64,000 bases of DNA from Haliclystus octoradiatus (GCA_916610825.1 OU744453.1:16805807-16869806); one strand, 5' to 3'. Numbered from the stretch's first letter, positions 47,266 to 59,077 are shown. Made by a program: numbers and translations. The notes: generated from the letters alone by a model not told the origin.

Positions 47266-48387
47266 GGGTTAGTGGAGTATAATGTTGATGATTTATTCTG
47301 GTTTGATTCATTTGCATTGAATTCAAACTTTGAGTTATTAAGTTCTGAATCATTGGGAGGAAAGACTGCATCGACTTGCTGATTTCTTGATTGATATGGG
47401 CCATCACTGGCCCTGAATCTAAAAAAGCATTAACGTTCTCTGCGGTAACATCAGCACTGACTGTGTGAATAGGCTTTACAGATGGTTGGCCGTATCGACT
47501 TTGTTTTGTTCCCTGCCCTTCGTCATTCGAAAACTTCAATGAGTCCAATTGTTTTGTGCGTTTAGTTCCTTTTAAATGATTCCCTGATTTGCAATTGTTA
47601 TCATAGCATTCTTGCGTCTGGTTGGATGCTTTGCATATTGTAAAATGATAAAAAGGACATTTATTGCATAGGCTGCAGCCGCCCTTAAATTTTCCATTGA
47701 TCGCAAATGACGACAGTGTTTGGGATGGTTGGATTTGCATATTTGGCCTTTCAGACCAAATTTACATACTCCCGTTTTGTAATCAGGACATATGATATTT
47801 GTTGTTTTATGCGGTTGTGATGTGATTGTTTAATATGGTATGCCGTTATCAGTTGATGTACTTTGTCTTTCGGCATTTTGGCTTTGAATTTGATGAAGCT
47901 GATAGGGTGTTATTGCATCTCCACTGTCAAGCGTTTCCGGGATTAAAATACCTGCGTCGCCAATCTCCTGCGATTGTGAAAATGTTTGCACGTGATCTAT
48001 TCTTTGAAGGGAGAAGTTTCTACCTGTTTTATCTGAATTAAAATTTAGTGTCTTTAAGGAGTTGAATAAATAAGAACATATATCCAGTTAATCGTTCTTT
48101 TTTGTTGCAGATCGTGATTTCTTTTTAGCTTCTTCTTGTGTGTAGCTGACTAAAATTTTTAAACAGTTTAAAATTGTAATATCATCTGTACTTGGTAACC
48201 ACCTTAAAGACTGAGGCATAATATTTTCGACAGAATTTGAATCGTCTATAAACATCAGACCAGTCTCACTAGCATTTGAATCCAATGTTGCATCAGCATT
48301 AACAAATACATTTGAATTAGCCATATTATTAATTACTAGGAATGTACGTTGGAATCGAACAGTTAAATAAACTGAAAACAGGAGCAA
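47266..48387 (-). pseudogene. LINE-A ORF1 with CCCH-like zinc fingers
   Basis: Frames at 48387-48088 (MANSNVFVNADATLDSNA at its internal ATG) and 47740-47266. Between them, in other frames, lies ICPDYKTGVCKFGLKGQIC followed by KSNHPKHC, then CSLCNKCPFYHFTIC: cysteine/histidine spacing of CCCH type. This is the expected place for LINE ORF1, an RNA-binding protein. The exact 5' end is unclear. Confidence 0.55.
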
Positions 48388-48792
48388 AATAAAAACACGT
48401 CCGTTGCGGTCGGCGTTTTTGTTGTTTTTACATGACAGTGATTATTACATATTCTGTCACAGTATTGGATAACACGAAATCAGAATTACTTAAAGGGTCA
48501 AAACAGACCGGGAAACCTTGCGCGCGCACACTTTGAATAGTGCACGTAAAATTCAAACACTCGTTTCCAAACATTGCTTTGCCTCGTCTAGAATGCGTTT
48601 GTCGTAAAATATTTTTGAACCATTCTTGAACAAGAGCTTATACTTACTAGCGTATACTTTATTTCTAATCTTCGATAATTTTAATAACACGAATGCCAAG
48701 TTCCTGAAGAACCAGAACATGATGGTAAAAGGGAAGGAGCAGGTAGAAGGCCACTGATAATTCAAGAGCTTTCACTTATACATCAGGATATC

Positions 48793-49188
48793 TGTCGATA
48801 CGGAAAACCATTAAAAAGATATCCGAAGAAGAAGAATGACTCGATAAATTGATTTTCAACAATATTCTTAAAACATCACAAAGAATATCAAAAACGATAA
48901 AATGTAAACTATAATTTTAACTATATTAAACTATAAGAACGACGTGACCGATAGCGCCAACGTCTAACTACGAAATCTACTCAACCAATAACTTACTGCC
49001 ACTCCTTAATGGTAATATCACGTGACATAATTAATACTAGTGATCAAGAACAGTTCCGGATTCGGATTACAATCGGATTATCGGATTATATTTTCGATTA
49101 TGATTCAAGATTAATACAAGAATAATTTATGATTAAGATTAGCAATAAAATAGTAAGAATAATAAAAATACAAAATCCCTTCTTAACA
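48793..49188 (-). repeat. BEL-C 3' LTR
   Basis: 396 bp, TGTCGATACGG...TTCTTAACA on the plus strand; reads as identical to its partner. Confidence 0.95.
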
Positions 49189-49255
49189 TTTCCCCCTCCA
49201 CACTGGAAGGAACATACCAGTGTAAATTCAATTCATCAATTATTTGACATATCAG

Positions 49256-52200
49256 TCACAACATTAAATGGACATAGCTTTTTAAACAATGATAACATGA
49301 TCGTTCACATTCTTTTAAAACTTTCCTACCACCGATAATGTGGAAGCGTTCTGACAGATCAGCGAATACATGATTTATACCACGCGAGTGACCATCTCTT
49401 TCGTGGTAATGTTTAGCTATTAATTTAGTTATCCAATTAAAACGTGGTAAAATAATAGGGCACTTGACATCATACGGTAAGAAATCCGCATACAATAAAC
49501 GAGTATTTGCTCTAACAAGGCCATCATCGTCAATGAATGGATTGGAAGTAATTAATTTACTGTCAGAAGAGACAGGTTTCTTTGATAATAATAGCTTGAT
49601 TTCTTTAGTAAATTCCTTCTGTTGACATGATTTTATAATTAAAATATCAATATCGTGTAATTCAATATCACTTATTTCTCCGCCCTTTCTTTGTTCTTTT
49701 GTTCGTCGACAATTGTTCACAAATCTAAATACTAAAGCCGTAATTCTTTTAAACTTAAGCCAAGACGAAAAACGTTCAGGTTTTAATTTCCAATCATCGA
49801 TCGTAGTATTTATAACATGAGAATAATTAACAATAGCATCCTCTTTCTTTTTCATTTCTTTTTCAGCGTCTATATTTCTAAATACTTTAACTTTCGGCCA
49901 CTGATCAACAGGTGATAATAAATATTCAGGGCCGTTTAACCATAATTTTGATTCCGATAAATCTTTCATATTTAATCCACGTGTAGCTAAATCAGCGGGA
50001 TTAACTTTAGTATCAACATAATTCCAATTTTGCAATAAACTATTTTCTTGAATATACGCAACTCTATTTGCAACAAAGGTTTTCATCAACCTATTTCTGC
50101 GTTGCAGCCACCATAATACATTCATACTATCCGACCAAAAATAAACAATAGATGGATCTATATCCAATGACTGATAAAGCTCTTTGGCCAACTTAACGTT
50201 GAGCGTTGCACCCAATAACTCCAATCGTGGAATGCTTACAACATTTAATGGTGCAACTTTCGATTTAGACATAATTAATCGTACTGATACATCATCGTCT
50301 TCGTACACATATCTAACATAAACTGTACTTGCATAAGCTAAACTCGATGCGTCACTAAATAAATGATAGGTGACACTTTTAACTTGTTTAAATAATTGTA
50401 AACAACGTGGAAATTGCAAAAGCGATATATTATCTAATTCGTTGAACCAATCCATAATTTTCTTTCCAACACCATCTTTAATGTCAATAATTTCATCCCA
50501 ATCAACAGAATTAAGCCATAAATCTTGCAATAACATCTTCCCTCTAACGATGTAAGGATTTAATAACCCCAGAGGGTCATAAATCGACGCAATTTTACTC
50601 AAAAATAAACGTTTAGTTAAACCGCTAAGTATGTTTGGCTTCACAGCTTGAAAACAAAACACGTCATTTTCCGATTGCCATACAACACCAAGTGTTTTAA
50701 TTTTTGGTAATATACTTTTGTCTAATTTTAATTCTGCCGCACGATCTTCTTCCGGTATTTCAGCTAACACCTTTTTTGAATTAGATATCCATTTTCTTGC
50801 ATACATGCCAGCTGAATTCCAAAGTTGCGATAATTCGTTATATAGTTGTATTCCTTCTTCTTCTGTCTTCACCGAATCGATACTATCGTCCATATAAGTT
50901 GACTTTAAAACTGTTTCTGCTGCTTTCGGCCATTTATCTGCGTTATTTTTAGCATGTAACTGCGTAACATAATGAGCTTGGAATGGGCATGAATTTACCC
51001 CAAACACAAGACTATTAAATTCATATATATCTGGCGGTTTATCTCGATTACAATCACGCCATAAAAAACGATGGTAAGCACGATCGTCTTGATGTAATCC
51101 GATTCGCAAATACATTTCTGCAACATCACTAATGATTGCTATCGGATATCTCCGAAATCTCAATAAAACGTTCAACACATGGTTCTGTAATTTAGGACCA
51201 GTAAATATCATGTCATTTAATGACATATCCTCACATTTTACAGAAGCATCAAATACTACTCGTAATTTCGTAGTGCTTTTATCTTCCCGAACAATAGCAA
51301 AGTGCGGTAAATACCAACCACTCGATAATTGAGATATATCTCCACTCAATTTTCTAATGTAACCTTTTTCGAGATGATTTGTAAATACCTTCGAATAAGC
51401 CATAACTGTAGTAGGCGATTTCATTAATTTATTTTCCAAGCTCTTTAGACGATTTTTTGCGATGCTGTAATTATTAGGAAGATTAACCGGGTTGTTCTTC
51501 CACGGTATTCCAATCTCATATCGATTATTCTCGTAAGATAAACTGTCTTTACATAACTCCAACGCTTTTAACTCATCCATCGATAATTGATTTTCTAATC
51601 TAGTTTCGTTCATATTTTCGATTTCCCAAAATCTTTTTAGTGAGATATTTATCGACGTAATATCATCATTGTTTTCAGAATAAAACGAATAATTAAAATT
51701 TGTATTATTAATATTATAATCAATATTACCAGTACTCGGGGGTTGTGTAACCTTGCCAACGCAAGTCCAACCTAAAGGCGTTAGCCTAGCTACTGGAGCA
51801 GCAGGATTATCTCCTCTTACTTCTCTTAGCGAATAATGTAAATCAGCATGATCTACGCCAATAAGTAAATCGATAATGCGTCTATTCGATAACGGTGGGA
51901 AATTTATATCAGATAGATGTGACCATTGTTTTGATTCAAACTTCCAATTGACTGGGGCCATTTTTCCAGTAACATTTTTAGTTGTAGTACATGTAAATGG
52001 CTTGCTATATTTAGTATCACTACTTTCGATTATACAGCTTACATTCATTGAACTAAATCTTTCTACTGTTCCATTAAGTGTGCTAACATTCAGATATTCT
52101 GTTTGTCCTTGTAATCCTAACTCATTAGCTACATCTTCATTGATATATGTTTTAGTACTACCATCATCAAGTAACGCATTTACCAATAACTTTTTAGACC

Positions 52201-53731
52201 CGTACTTTAGTATGACGGGGATTGTTCTTAATGCGATACGGTTATTATTTCTAGAATGATTTGTAGTTTCTTCCCCCTCCGTGCGGGGACTTACTTCTTG
52301 GAAGTTGGTTGTTACGGTATTAACATTTGAAGACTCATTACTAGTATTATCATTACTATTATTGTTATCAGTAGTCGCTGACTCACGTATTGCTCTATTA
52401 TTATGTAACAGTCTGTTGTGTACTTGCCGACAGCTGTCAATGCCGCAAGCACTAGTTCTATTGCAATTCGCTCCTACGTGATTAGCCGACAGGCAACGGA
52501 AGCATAATTTGTTGCTTTTGGCGACGTCCCACCTGGCACTTACGTCTTTTGCTTTAAAATCGTCACATTTCCATATCGGATGGTTTTGTTTACACACAAT
52601 ACATGACTGATTATAATTGTTACCTTTGTTAAACATGGTATTGTGATGGCGCTCTTTCTTACCACTCACCCCTTTGATGGTTTCCGCTGCAACAGTTTGA
52701 AATTCTGCTTCACGCATCAGCCATACCTTAATACTTTTTACGTCTCCATCTTTATTATTTTCAAATATATGTCTTCTATAATTTGTTAGCATTTCTTCAG
52801 TTAACTTCTTTTGTATTTTTATATATAATGAGCCATCTCCTAGCTCTTCTGTGCGACCTGCTTCTGTTAAATTGACGGATAACATTTCCAATAAATCTGC
52901 TAATCTTTCTACATCTTTAGGCATACCTGGTCTAATTGGTTTAAACTCGTCAATCTCTTCCATATATATTGCAATTTGCCTTCTATTTCCACCATATTTG
53001 CGCTCCAACTTTTCTTTAGCTGCTTCATATGCCACGCCCGAATATCCAAGACCACTTATTGCCTCGAGCGGTTCTCCTTTAAGACAATTCCTCAACTGCA
53101 ACAACTTATATTCTGCCGAGGCAGGGGCAGCGTCGACACAATTCATGAAAGCTGCTTTCCAGCTTGAATAATATCTTTTTTCACCATAAAATGTCGGTAT
53201 CGATATACGCTGTAACTGTCGCCACATGTCTGCTCCTAGTCCTTTCTTTTCTTCTGCGACATTTTTACTAACAGGAGCGACAGTACGAGAAACATCTTCT
53301 GTTGACGATACTACGACAGGCGTGTCTTCTATCGGTTGTTTCAACAGCGTTGATGGTTTATCTTTCGCTAATGTTTTTAAATACATCCGTGCGTCATCCA
53401 GTGCATTTGAGCTTTCATCTGTTAATTTCTCATTTTCTGATATAAACTTCTCAGCGATGATACTCTCTTCTTGAGTATAATGTTCAATCAATTCGTTCAA
53501 TGCTTCCTTTACTTTTTCTTCTTCTTCCAATAGTTTATTTTTTAATTCAACGATTCTTTCTTTAGTTTCTCCTTCGATTATAGCATCTAATAAGTCCGAT
53601 TTGACTCTCGAAAACTTGCTCTTTCCGTCAACTTTCTTTCGCTTTAATGACATCAAATCTTGCGACGGCGATATTTCTTCAACTTCATCTTTCTTTCTAC
53701 CTTTCCGTGGCGTTTTCTTGGATAAAGGCAT
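49256..53731 (-). CDS. BEL-C Gag-Pol polyprotein without integrase core
   Basis: 1491 codons, uninterrupted, from ATG at 53731. Approximate order: coiled, charged gag N-terminus; gag core (about 165-350); zinc knuckles (CIVCKQNH, CFRCLSANHVGANC, about 378-445); protease with LLDDGSTKTYI (about 520); reverse transcriptase with STYMDDS (about 947); RNase H with LFSDASSLAYA (about 1127) and SIPRLELLGA; integrase zinc finger (HYHERDGHSRG...CERSCYHC, about 1440-1480). It then ends in KSYVHLML. BEL-B continues here for about 330 residues of integrase core and tail; none of that is present, and only about 67 bp separate the stop from the LTR. So the copy cannot integrate by itself, yet it did so recently. 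Confidence 0.93.
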   Translation of the reverse strand: MPLSKKTPRKGRKKDEVEEISPSQDLMSLKRKKVDGKSKFSRVKSDLLDAIIEGETKERIVELKNKLLEEEEKVKEALNELIEHYTQEESIIAEKFISENEKLTDESSNALDDARMYLKTLAKDKPSTLLKQPIEDTPVVVSSTEDVSRTVAPVSKNVAEEKKGLGADMWRQLQRISIPTFYGEKRYYSSWKAAFMNCVDAAPASAEYKLLQLRNCLKGEPLEAISGLGYSGVAYEAAKEKLERKYGGNRRQIAIYMEEIDEFKPIRPGMPKDVERLADLLEMLSVNLTEAGRTEELGDGSLYIKIQKKLTEEMLTNYRRHIFENNKDGDVKSIKVWLMREAEFQTVAAETIKGVSGKKERHHNTMFNKGNNYNQSCIVCKQNHPIWKCDDFKAKDVSARWDVAKSNKLCFRCLSANHVGANCNRTSACGIDSCRQVHNRLLHNNRAIRESATTDNNNSNDNTSNESSNVNTVTTNFQEVSPRTEGEETTNHSRNNNRIALRTIPVILKYGSKKLLVNALLDDGSTKTYINEDVANELGLQGQTEYLNVSTLNGTVERFSSMNVSCIIESSDTKYSKPFTCTTTKNVTGKMAPVNWKFESKQWSHLSDINFPPLSNRRIIDLLIGVDHADLHYSLREVRGDNPAAPVARLTPLGWTCVGKVTQPPSTGNIDYNINNTNFNYSFYSENNDDITSINISLKRFWEIENMNETRLENQLSMDELKALELCKDSLSYENNRYEIGIPWKNNPVNLPNNYSIAKNRLKSLENKLMKSPTTVMAYSKVFTNHLEKGYIRKLSGDISQLSSGWYLPHFAIVREDKSTTKLRVVFDASVKCEDMSLNDMIFTGPKLQNHVLNVLLRFRRYPIAIISDVAEMYLRIGLHQDDRAYHRFLWRDCNRDKPPDIYEFNSLVFGVNSCPFQAHYVTQLHAKNNADKWPKAAETVLKSTYMDDSIDSVKTEEEGIQLYNELSQLWNSAGMYARKWISNSKKVLAEIPEEDRAAELKLDKSILPKIKTLGVVWQSENDVFCFQAVKPNILSGLTKRLFLSKIASIYDPLGLLNPYIVRGKMLLQDLWLNSVDWDEIIDIKDGVGKKIMDWFNELDNISLLQFPRCLQLFKQVKSVTYHLFSDASSLAYASTVYVRYVYEDDDVSVRLIMSKSKVAPLNVVSIPRLELLGATLNVKLAKELYQSLDIDPSIVYFWSDSMNVLWWLQRRNRLMKTFVANRVAYIQENSLLQNWNYVDTKVNPADLATRGLNMKDLSESKLWLNGPEYLLSPVDQWPKVKVFRNIDAEKEMKKKEDAIVNYSHVINTTIDDWKLKPERFSSWLKFKRITALVFRFVNNCRRTKEQRKGGEISDIELHDIDILIIKSCQQKEFTKEIKLLLSKKPVSSDSKLITSNPFIDDDGLVRANTRLLYADFLPYDVKCPIILPRFNWITKLIAKHYHERDGHSRGINHVFADLSERFHIIGGRKVLKECERSCYHCLKSYVHLML

Positions 53732-53771
53732 AACTATAAATAATGCGCATTAACCACCCTCTGCTACCATT

Positions 53772-54167
53772 TGTCGATACGGAAAACCATTAAAAAGATA
53801 TCCGAAGAAGAAGAATGACTCGATAAATTGATTTTCAACAATATTCTTAAAACATCACAAAGAATATCAAAAACGATAAAATGTAAACTATAATTTTAAC
53901 TATATTAAACTATAAGAACGACGTGACCGATAGCGCCAACGTCTAACTACGAAATCTACTCAACCAATAACTTACTGCCACTCCTTAATGGTAATATCAC
54001 GTGACATAATTAATACTAGTGATCAAGAACAGTTCCGGATTCGGATTACAATCGGATTATCGGATTATATTTTCGATTATGATTCAAGATTAATACAAGA
54101 ATAATTTATGATTAAGATTAGCAATAAAATAGTAAGAATAATAAAAATACAAAATCCCTTCTTAACA
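53772..54167 (-). repeat. BEL-C 5' LTR
   Basis: 396 bp; precedes the primer-binding site and the ORF start at 53731. Confidence 0.95.
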
Positions 54168-54839
54168 ATATCTGTACATGGCGTCTTGGCGATAAACCAT
54201 AATAAAGTTTTACCTAAATTTCGTGATTTGCAAAGACTGGTATAAGGAATGAATTTTGTCTAAAGGAACACCTGAGTGAAGATTTGATACTGTTTTCCTG
54301 TTTACAAACCTATCAATGCGAGAATCCTTCAAAGAACAAAAAACGAAGCTCCATTTTCACAACCTCAAATCAACAGCTTATTTATTTTGTATTTCTATTT
54401 TCAATCACACTTGATATTTATCGAACTTCGATCGAGATGAAATAAGCATCATATGTAGTTTCTGGACTCGTGGAATATATGAATTTCTACAGCAAATTAA
54501 TTAAAATAGTATTTTATTATTGATCAGTTTTGTCATTCCTTCGTGCATTTCTTTCTGTGGTTTGAGTATGTTTTGATAAAAATTCCCGTCGGTTTCGCAT
54601 GGATTGATGTTAATGTTTCACGGCCGTACATAATTACCATAGTTTTCATTATCCTTATTCAATTCGAATTGTTTCGCTCCAGTTTTCATGTTGTTTTTCA
54701 GAAATATTCATACAAAATTAAAAGGTTGCTACGGCTCAAATGAAATCATGAGGAATGCTATGACGTTGATAAGAAGGCTGCGAGACTCCATTTTGAAAAA
54801 GTTGAATACAAAGGCTACCGGTCTGGTTTGACCCTTTAA

Positions 54840-56837
54840 TAATTATTCTTATCATATGATGACTCGTTGGTTATCATAATCATGTTTTCGTTGAATCAAA
54901 TGGTTATAATCGACGCCATACATAATTTTGTAAATAATTTTATATTTTATACAAATGATAACAATGCTTCTCATAATAATTACATAGTTAAAAAACTGTA
55001 AACTCATATGGGGAATTTCGCAGCATGATTTCCACTACAGATGCGCGAAATTTTTTTCGAAATCAAACATTTTATAAATCCATCTTGGCATCTGTGAACA
55101 GAAGCATATTTGCTCGATACTGATGCAATGACAACATCAATGCAATGCTCCGATTGGCTTCAAGTATTTTTCATCGGAGCAAATCGCAAAAAAGTGGGAG
55201 CAATTCCAATTAAAAATTTCGCTGAAGCAAATTACCACAGCCGTTCCTGCGTGGTTTCAATGTCGCACTGCGCGTGCGTGTTATCACCAGGCAACTATAA
55301 TAGTAGAATATGTGTGAAACCCTGTTGTTATAAAACGCGACAGATATACAGCTCGATTGTTGAGTTAAAAGAATAGTTTTTTTCAATGGAGTTTGGATCT
55401 GATCAGCATCAGATGTACGCATCTCTGCGATTGTTGAAAGCTGCAATCAAGTCAGAGTTGTGCAGTAAATGCAGTAATCTAGTCACGGATAGAAGACTGC
55501 GTGCAGTATTTACATTTTCGTTAAGATAAGTTTTAGTCGGGGTTTTAGTCTGCGCGCAAGCTAGTCATGGAGAGAAAATAACAACAAATTTGATTGGCAT
55601 TAAAATATTAAAATATATAATATTTCACATATTTATATGGTCATCAATAAACATTTACATATGAAATTGTATTTCATAGTCATAAAATGTAAAAAGTACA
55701 ATTAGAAAATTAGGAAATAATAAATACTAATATATAATTCGAATTTTTAAGTTGGATTTTTAAACAATGTAAAAATGCTGTATTTCAAAATGGCTAATTG
55801 AAATTCAAAGTTTTTATTGGTGTTGAGAACTTGAGATGGTTGAAAATGTTTGTCCTGTGATTGCTTTCAGGGATTGATTATTTTACAGGCAATATCCTAC
55901 TCTTCGATTCTAACGCTTCTGACACGTTATATCAATATAATATAGTATCATCAAAAAGGTCAAACCATATAATTATTTTTAATATAATTTATAAATTCAT
56001 TAATTTGATATCTATTCTAACTTGGTTATAATTATTAATTTTCCAAGGGTACCAATTTACTTCTTTTTTCTACAGATGCTTTCACAGCTTTAATAACAAC
56101 AAATGGATCTTTATTGACATTGGCAGTCTTGAAAAAAATGAAACAAGAAGTTGGAAACATTATAACTTCATCTCATTATAATTCCCATTTATGTAAAATC
56201 TAAAAGTGTTTTCACGTGACGTCACGGGCATGAGCAGCGGTCATGCTGACATGTATTTTTGCAATGGAGTCTTTTCAACATAATGATTTCCTCAATTATC
56301 AATTACATTATTGAACTTCTTCACGGCACAGAAACACATGTACATAATATGTGATATGTTCCTTAACTTGCGAAGAGAATCATTTAAAAAAAATGTCCGC
56401 CAGCCAAAAATGAGTTGTGATAATTAACAGCAGTTTTGTTAAAGTTTTGTTTTGAGTCTGCACGCAGGCTAGGTAAACGGGTATACCATTTTCAGTAAAG
56501 GGTCCATGTACTCATGATTATTAATGTTTTCATTAATTATTCTACCACAACCGGGTAAGTTACTTTTAATTACTAATCAGCTAATAAACCACGTTGGGTG
56601 GTTAGCTGATGAGTATTTTATAGCATGTGCAAGTTTAATGGTCGGATGCCCAGTTGCCCACATCCTGACGCCAACCAATAGTTCTTCTACAAGGGGTCGA
56701 ACTTATGACTCAACGGGCAGAGGTCAAAGGTCCTATCCAATAGTCTACTACAATAATTCTCCATACAGTGTTGAAAAAGGTTTAGCCTTTCAAAATCCTA
56801 AACAAATTAAGTTTTTTGGCTGGATTTTTGTTGAATA
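54840..56837. other. Stretch without recognised genes
   Basis: Short frames at 55110-55376 and 56524-56838 are not recognisable. At 56764-56830 words like GGTTTAGCCTTTCAAAATCC resemble an eroded hAT-like MITE in reverse. TTTAGTCTGCGCGCAAGCTAG (55551) and TTGAGTCTGCACGCAGGCTA (56452) resemble the end of the 46485-47257 transposon but lie in the same orientation, so no element can be closed. Confidence 0.4.
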
Positions 56838-57210
56838 ACTGAGACGCTGTCGCCCTATCGAAGGAACCCGTACCAAGCCTCTATTTCTAGCTATACTACC
56901 TTCTCTATACAAACTTATTTTCGTCGAGAGCAATGATGTTAAATGCTCTTTATTGATCTCAGCTACTGAAGATCAATTTTAACAGATTTTATGGCTGATG
57001 GCCCTCGATTGCGCAATGATACACCACAGCTACCCACAATGCAATTTCCTCTGGACCATTCCATCCAATTTCAGAAGATGGTGATATCCGATCGTGTAAT
57101 GATTCAGATAAAGTCAAGGCTGAGTTGACCTTCGGGGGATTTTAACCACAGTCGATCAGATATAAATAGATCTGAAGTTCGGTTGATCTGCCATCTGAGC
57201 TAATCCTCCC
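56838..57210 (-). mobile_element. tRNA-derived SINE copy
   Basis: tRNA-like head at the right end on the minus strand (GGGAGGATTAGCTCAGATGG); the B box is mutated (GGTTAAAATCC). Body matches 13097-13444 and 62958-63296. No clear target duplication; an older copy. Confidence 0.8.
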
Positions 57211-57917
57211 ATTGGTAACCTTTCAGGATCTAAGATACCAGGATCCTGCTTATGTCAAACATTGGCCTCATGGCACTATGTGATGTTCCACAAAGAGGAA
57301 GAACAGTTAGCATATATAACTCCTACCGATTCACTATTTCGGATTTTCGGATAGAGTAATGGCTAAGATCATGACCACAGGACAATTTCAATTGTAGACA
57401 ATCGGGATCAGAATCCTGACCTTGAAAGCTGTTCTCAATCTAGTAAGATCATCTGGATTTCATCTATACATTTCTTGACACATAAAGTCTACGTAAATAA
57501 AGTATTTTATCATAAATGCATCAACTTACTCCAAACAAATCGAATGAGCTGATATCTGACCTCGACCTAGAATAGAAAAATTATATAATTAAACCAAATA
57601 TAACTGCATTTAATTTCAGAAATCAATTATTCATACTTTATGGGTTATAAATTGCAGGGCTGGGAAAAGCTCCGTAAAAAATGAGGAAGTTATCGAGTAT
57701 TTGCTCTGTTTTGAGTAACTGCACCCCTGATTAAAGCACATAAATTAGTACACTACACAGAAATAAATACACTGCCTGGAACGTCCTCTTGATGAGATAA
57801 AATTTTCGAAGAAAAAGTACAATATAGCCACATTATACGCCCATAGGTTCCTTTATTTTCATTTCATTTGTCACTGTCATGAGTTCATAAACGTTAAATG
57901 TCCTTTTTTTCCAAGCT

Positions 57918-58090
57918 CAGGGTTCGGTAAAAGGGTTGAGCCTTCTGAAATCCTAGAGGCATTTCTATATTTTCTTTGGAATTTTTTGTTGAAGTTTGAC
58001 TAATAAATCATAAAATTATCAAATTTCTTCTGGACTTGTTATGGCCCCCAGAACTTAGGATTGCAGGATTCCTACTTTTGTCGGACCCTG
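57918..58090. mobile_element. CAGGGTCCGAC hAT-like MITE, diverged copy
   Basis: Ends CAGGGTTCGGTAAAAG and CTTTTGTCGGACCCTG. Internal order is reversed relative to 62610-62784. Flanks TCCAAGCT and GCCAAGTT agree at 6 of 8 positions, consistent with an old 8-bp target duplication. Confidence 0.7.
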
Positions 58091-58232
58091 GCCAAGTTAA
58101 GTAATTCAAAGAGATAAGGTGATTATGAATTTTATTAGCTGATAAAAAAGCCGTAAACTTAACCATATGGATACATCAAACATCATGAATTAGTTTCCAT
58201 TGTATTTTAAACAAATTGTTGATTCGGTATAC

Positions 58233-58380
58233 ATAGTCAGACCTGTTAGAGCGGTCACCTGTCAACAGTGGCCACTTCAGTAATATACGAAAATAATTAT
58301 TCTATTGAATAAATCCTGTATATAAAGACCACCTGTGAATTTATCTATATGTGGCTGTTATATTCAGGTTTCACTGTATT
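58233..58380. mobile_element. Tigger/pogo-like MITE
   Basis: Starts AGTCAGACCTGTTAGAGCGG and ends GGTTTCACTGTA, with GTGGCCACTT and GACCACCTG internally. TA at each edge fits a TA target duplication. Confidence 0.65.
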
Positions 58381-58883
58381 AAAAAAACACAGACATTTGG
58401 AAAAGCAACCCATCAGTTTTCCTGCGTCTCATCATACCGCATTCATGCAACATGCAAGATTTACCTCATCGGCATCTCATTTTTAAATTTGATGTTGATA
58501 ATCAAGGTTCTACAATCTATAGAATCTACAATCTATAATCATTGCTAAATACTTCAGTATTTTGAGAACGCCTGTTTTTTTTTTCATTTTTCATGTCACT
58601 GACTACTAACTCATCTTGACCTAGGTATAACAGGTCAAGTCATTCCGTTGTTCACTGAACAGTACTGATGACGGCTAATGATCAGAAATAAGTGTTTGTC
58701 TGCTGATACAAATTTAGAATCTATAGAAATATATACTCACGACGTGAGTGGTCCACGATAAACAATCCGAGTAATTGCGGGTAATACATTTCCATTATCA
58801 GTCTTTTGATTCTAAAATACAATTGTTGGCACAAAAATTCAGCAAAAAAATAAATTTTAAATGCAGCAGAAGGCAAACGATAT

Positions 58884-59077
58884 CACAAGTCAAACCTGTA
58901 TAGAACAACCGTAAATGATATAAAAGGGTATGTAGAGAAGTTGATCGTTATATGCAGGTGGCCTTTATATACATGGTTGATTCAACAGAAATACTATTTT
59001 AGACAATGAAAGGATAACCACTATACAGCTGTGACCACTATAAACAGGTGACCGTTAAGATCGGTTTGACTGTGTAA
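58884..59077. mobile_element. Tigger/pogo-like MITE
   Basis: Starts AGTCAAACCTGTATAGAACA and ends GACCGTTAAGATCGGTTTGACTGTG: near-inverted ends with the same family internal words (GGTGGCCTTTATATACA). Confidence 0.7.

Larger units (their letters stand above)
43735..48387 (-). mobile_element. LINE-A: long CR1/Jockey-group LINE, main part
   Basis: Runs on the minus strand from ORF1 (about 48.4 kb) through endonuclease, reverse transcriptase and C-terminal region to 43735, where the Gypsy is inserted; it resumes at 31803. A separate inverted-repeat transposon (46485-47257) splits it between ORF1 and the endonuclease. The reading frame is broken in many places, so the copy is dead. It is the oldest layer of this nest. 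Confidence 0.9.
48788..54172 (-). mobile_element. BEL-C: recent BEL/Pao element lacking the integrase core
   Basis: Element 48793-54167 (5,375 bp). LTRs 48793-49188 and 53772-54167, 396 bp each, read as identical. Target duplication ATATC at 48788-48792 and 54168-54172. On the minus strand the 5' LTR is followed within 2 bp by TGGTAGCAGAGGGTGG, a primer-binding-site-like sequence; a polypurine tract (GTGTGGAGGGGGAAA) abuts the 3' LTR. The polyprotein stops right after the integrase zinc finger. Confidence 0.95.
48490..54839. mobile_element. TTAA-flanked DNA transposon (about 0.96 kb) split by BEL-C
   Basis: Ends at 48494 and 54835 are inverted repeats of about 22 bp: AGGGTCAAAACAGACCGG on the left and, read inward, AGGGTCAAACCAGACCGG on the right. 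Both are flanked by TTAA, the target duplication of Kolobok and piggyBac transposons. Removing BEL-C leaves about 962 bp with no recognisable transposase, so a non-autonomous copy. Confidence 0.8.

Noticed and set aside
55545-56475. Transposon related to 46485-47257
   Set aside because: The two similar end-like sequences are in the same orientation and no target duplication was found.
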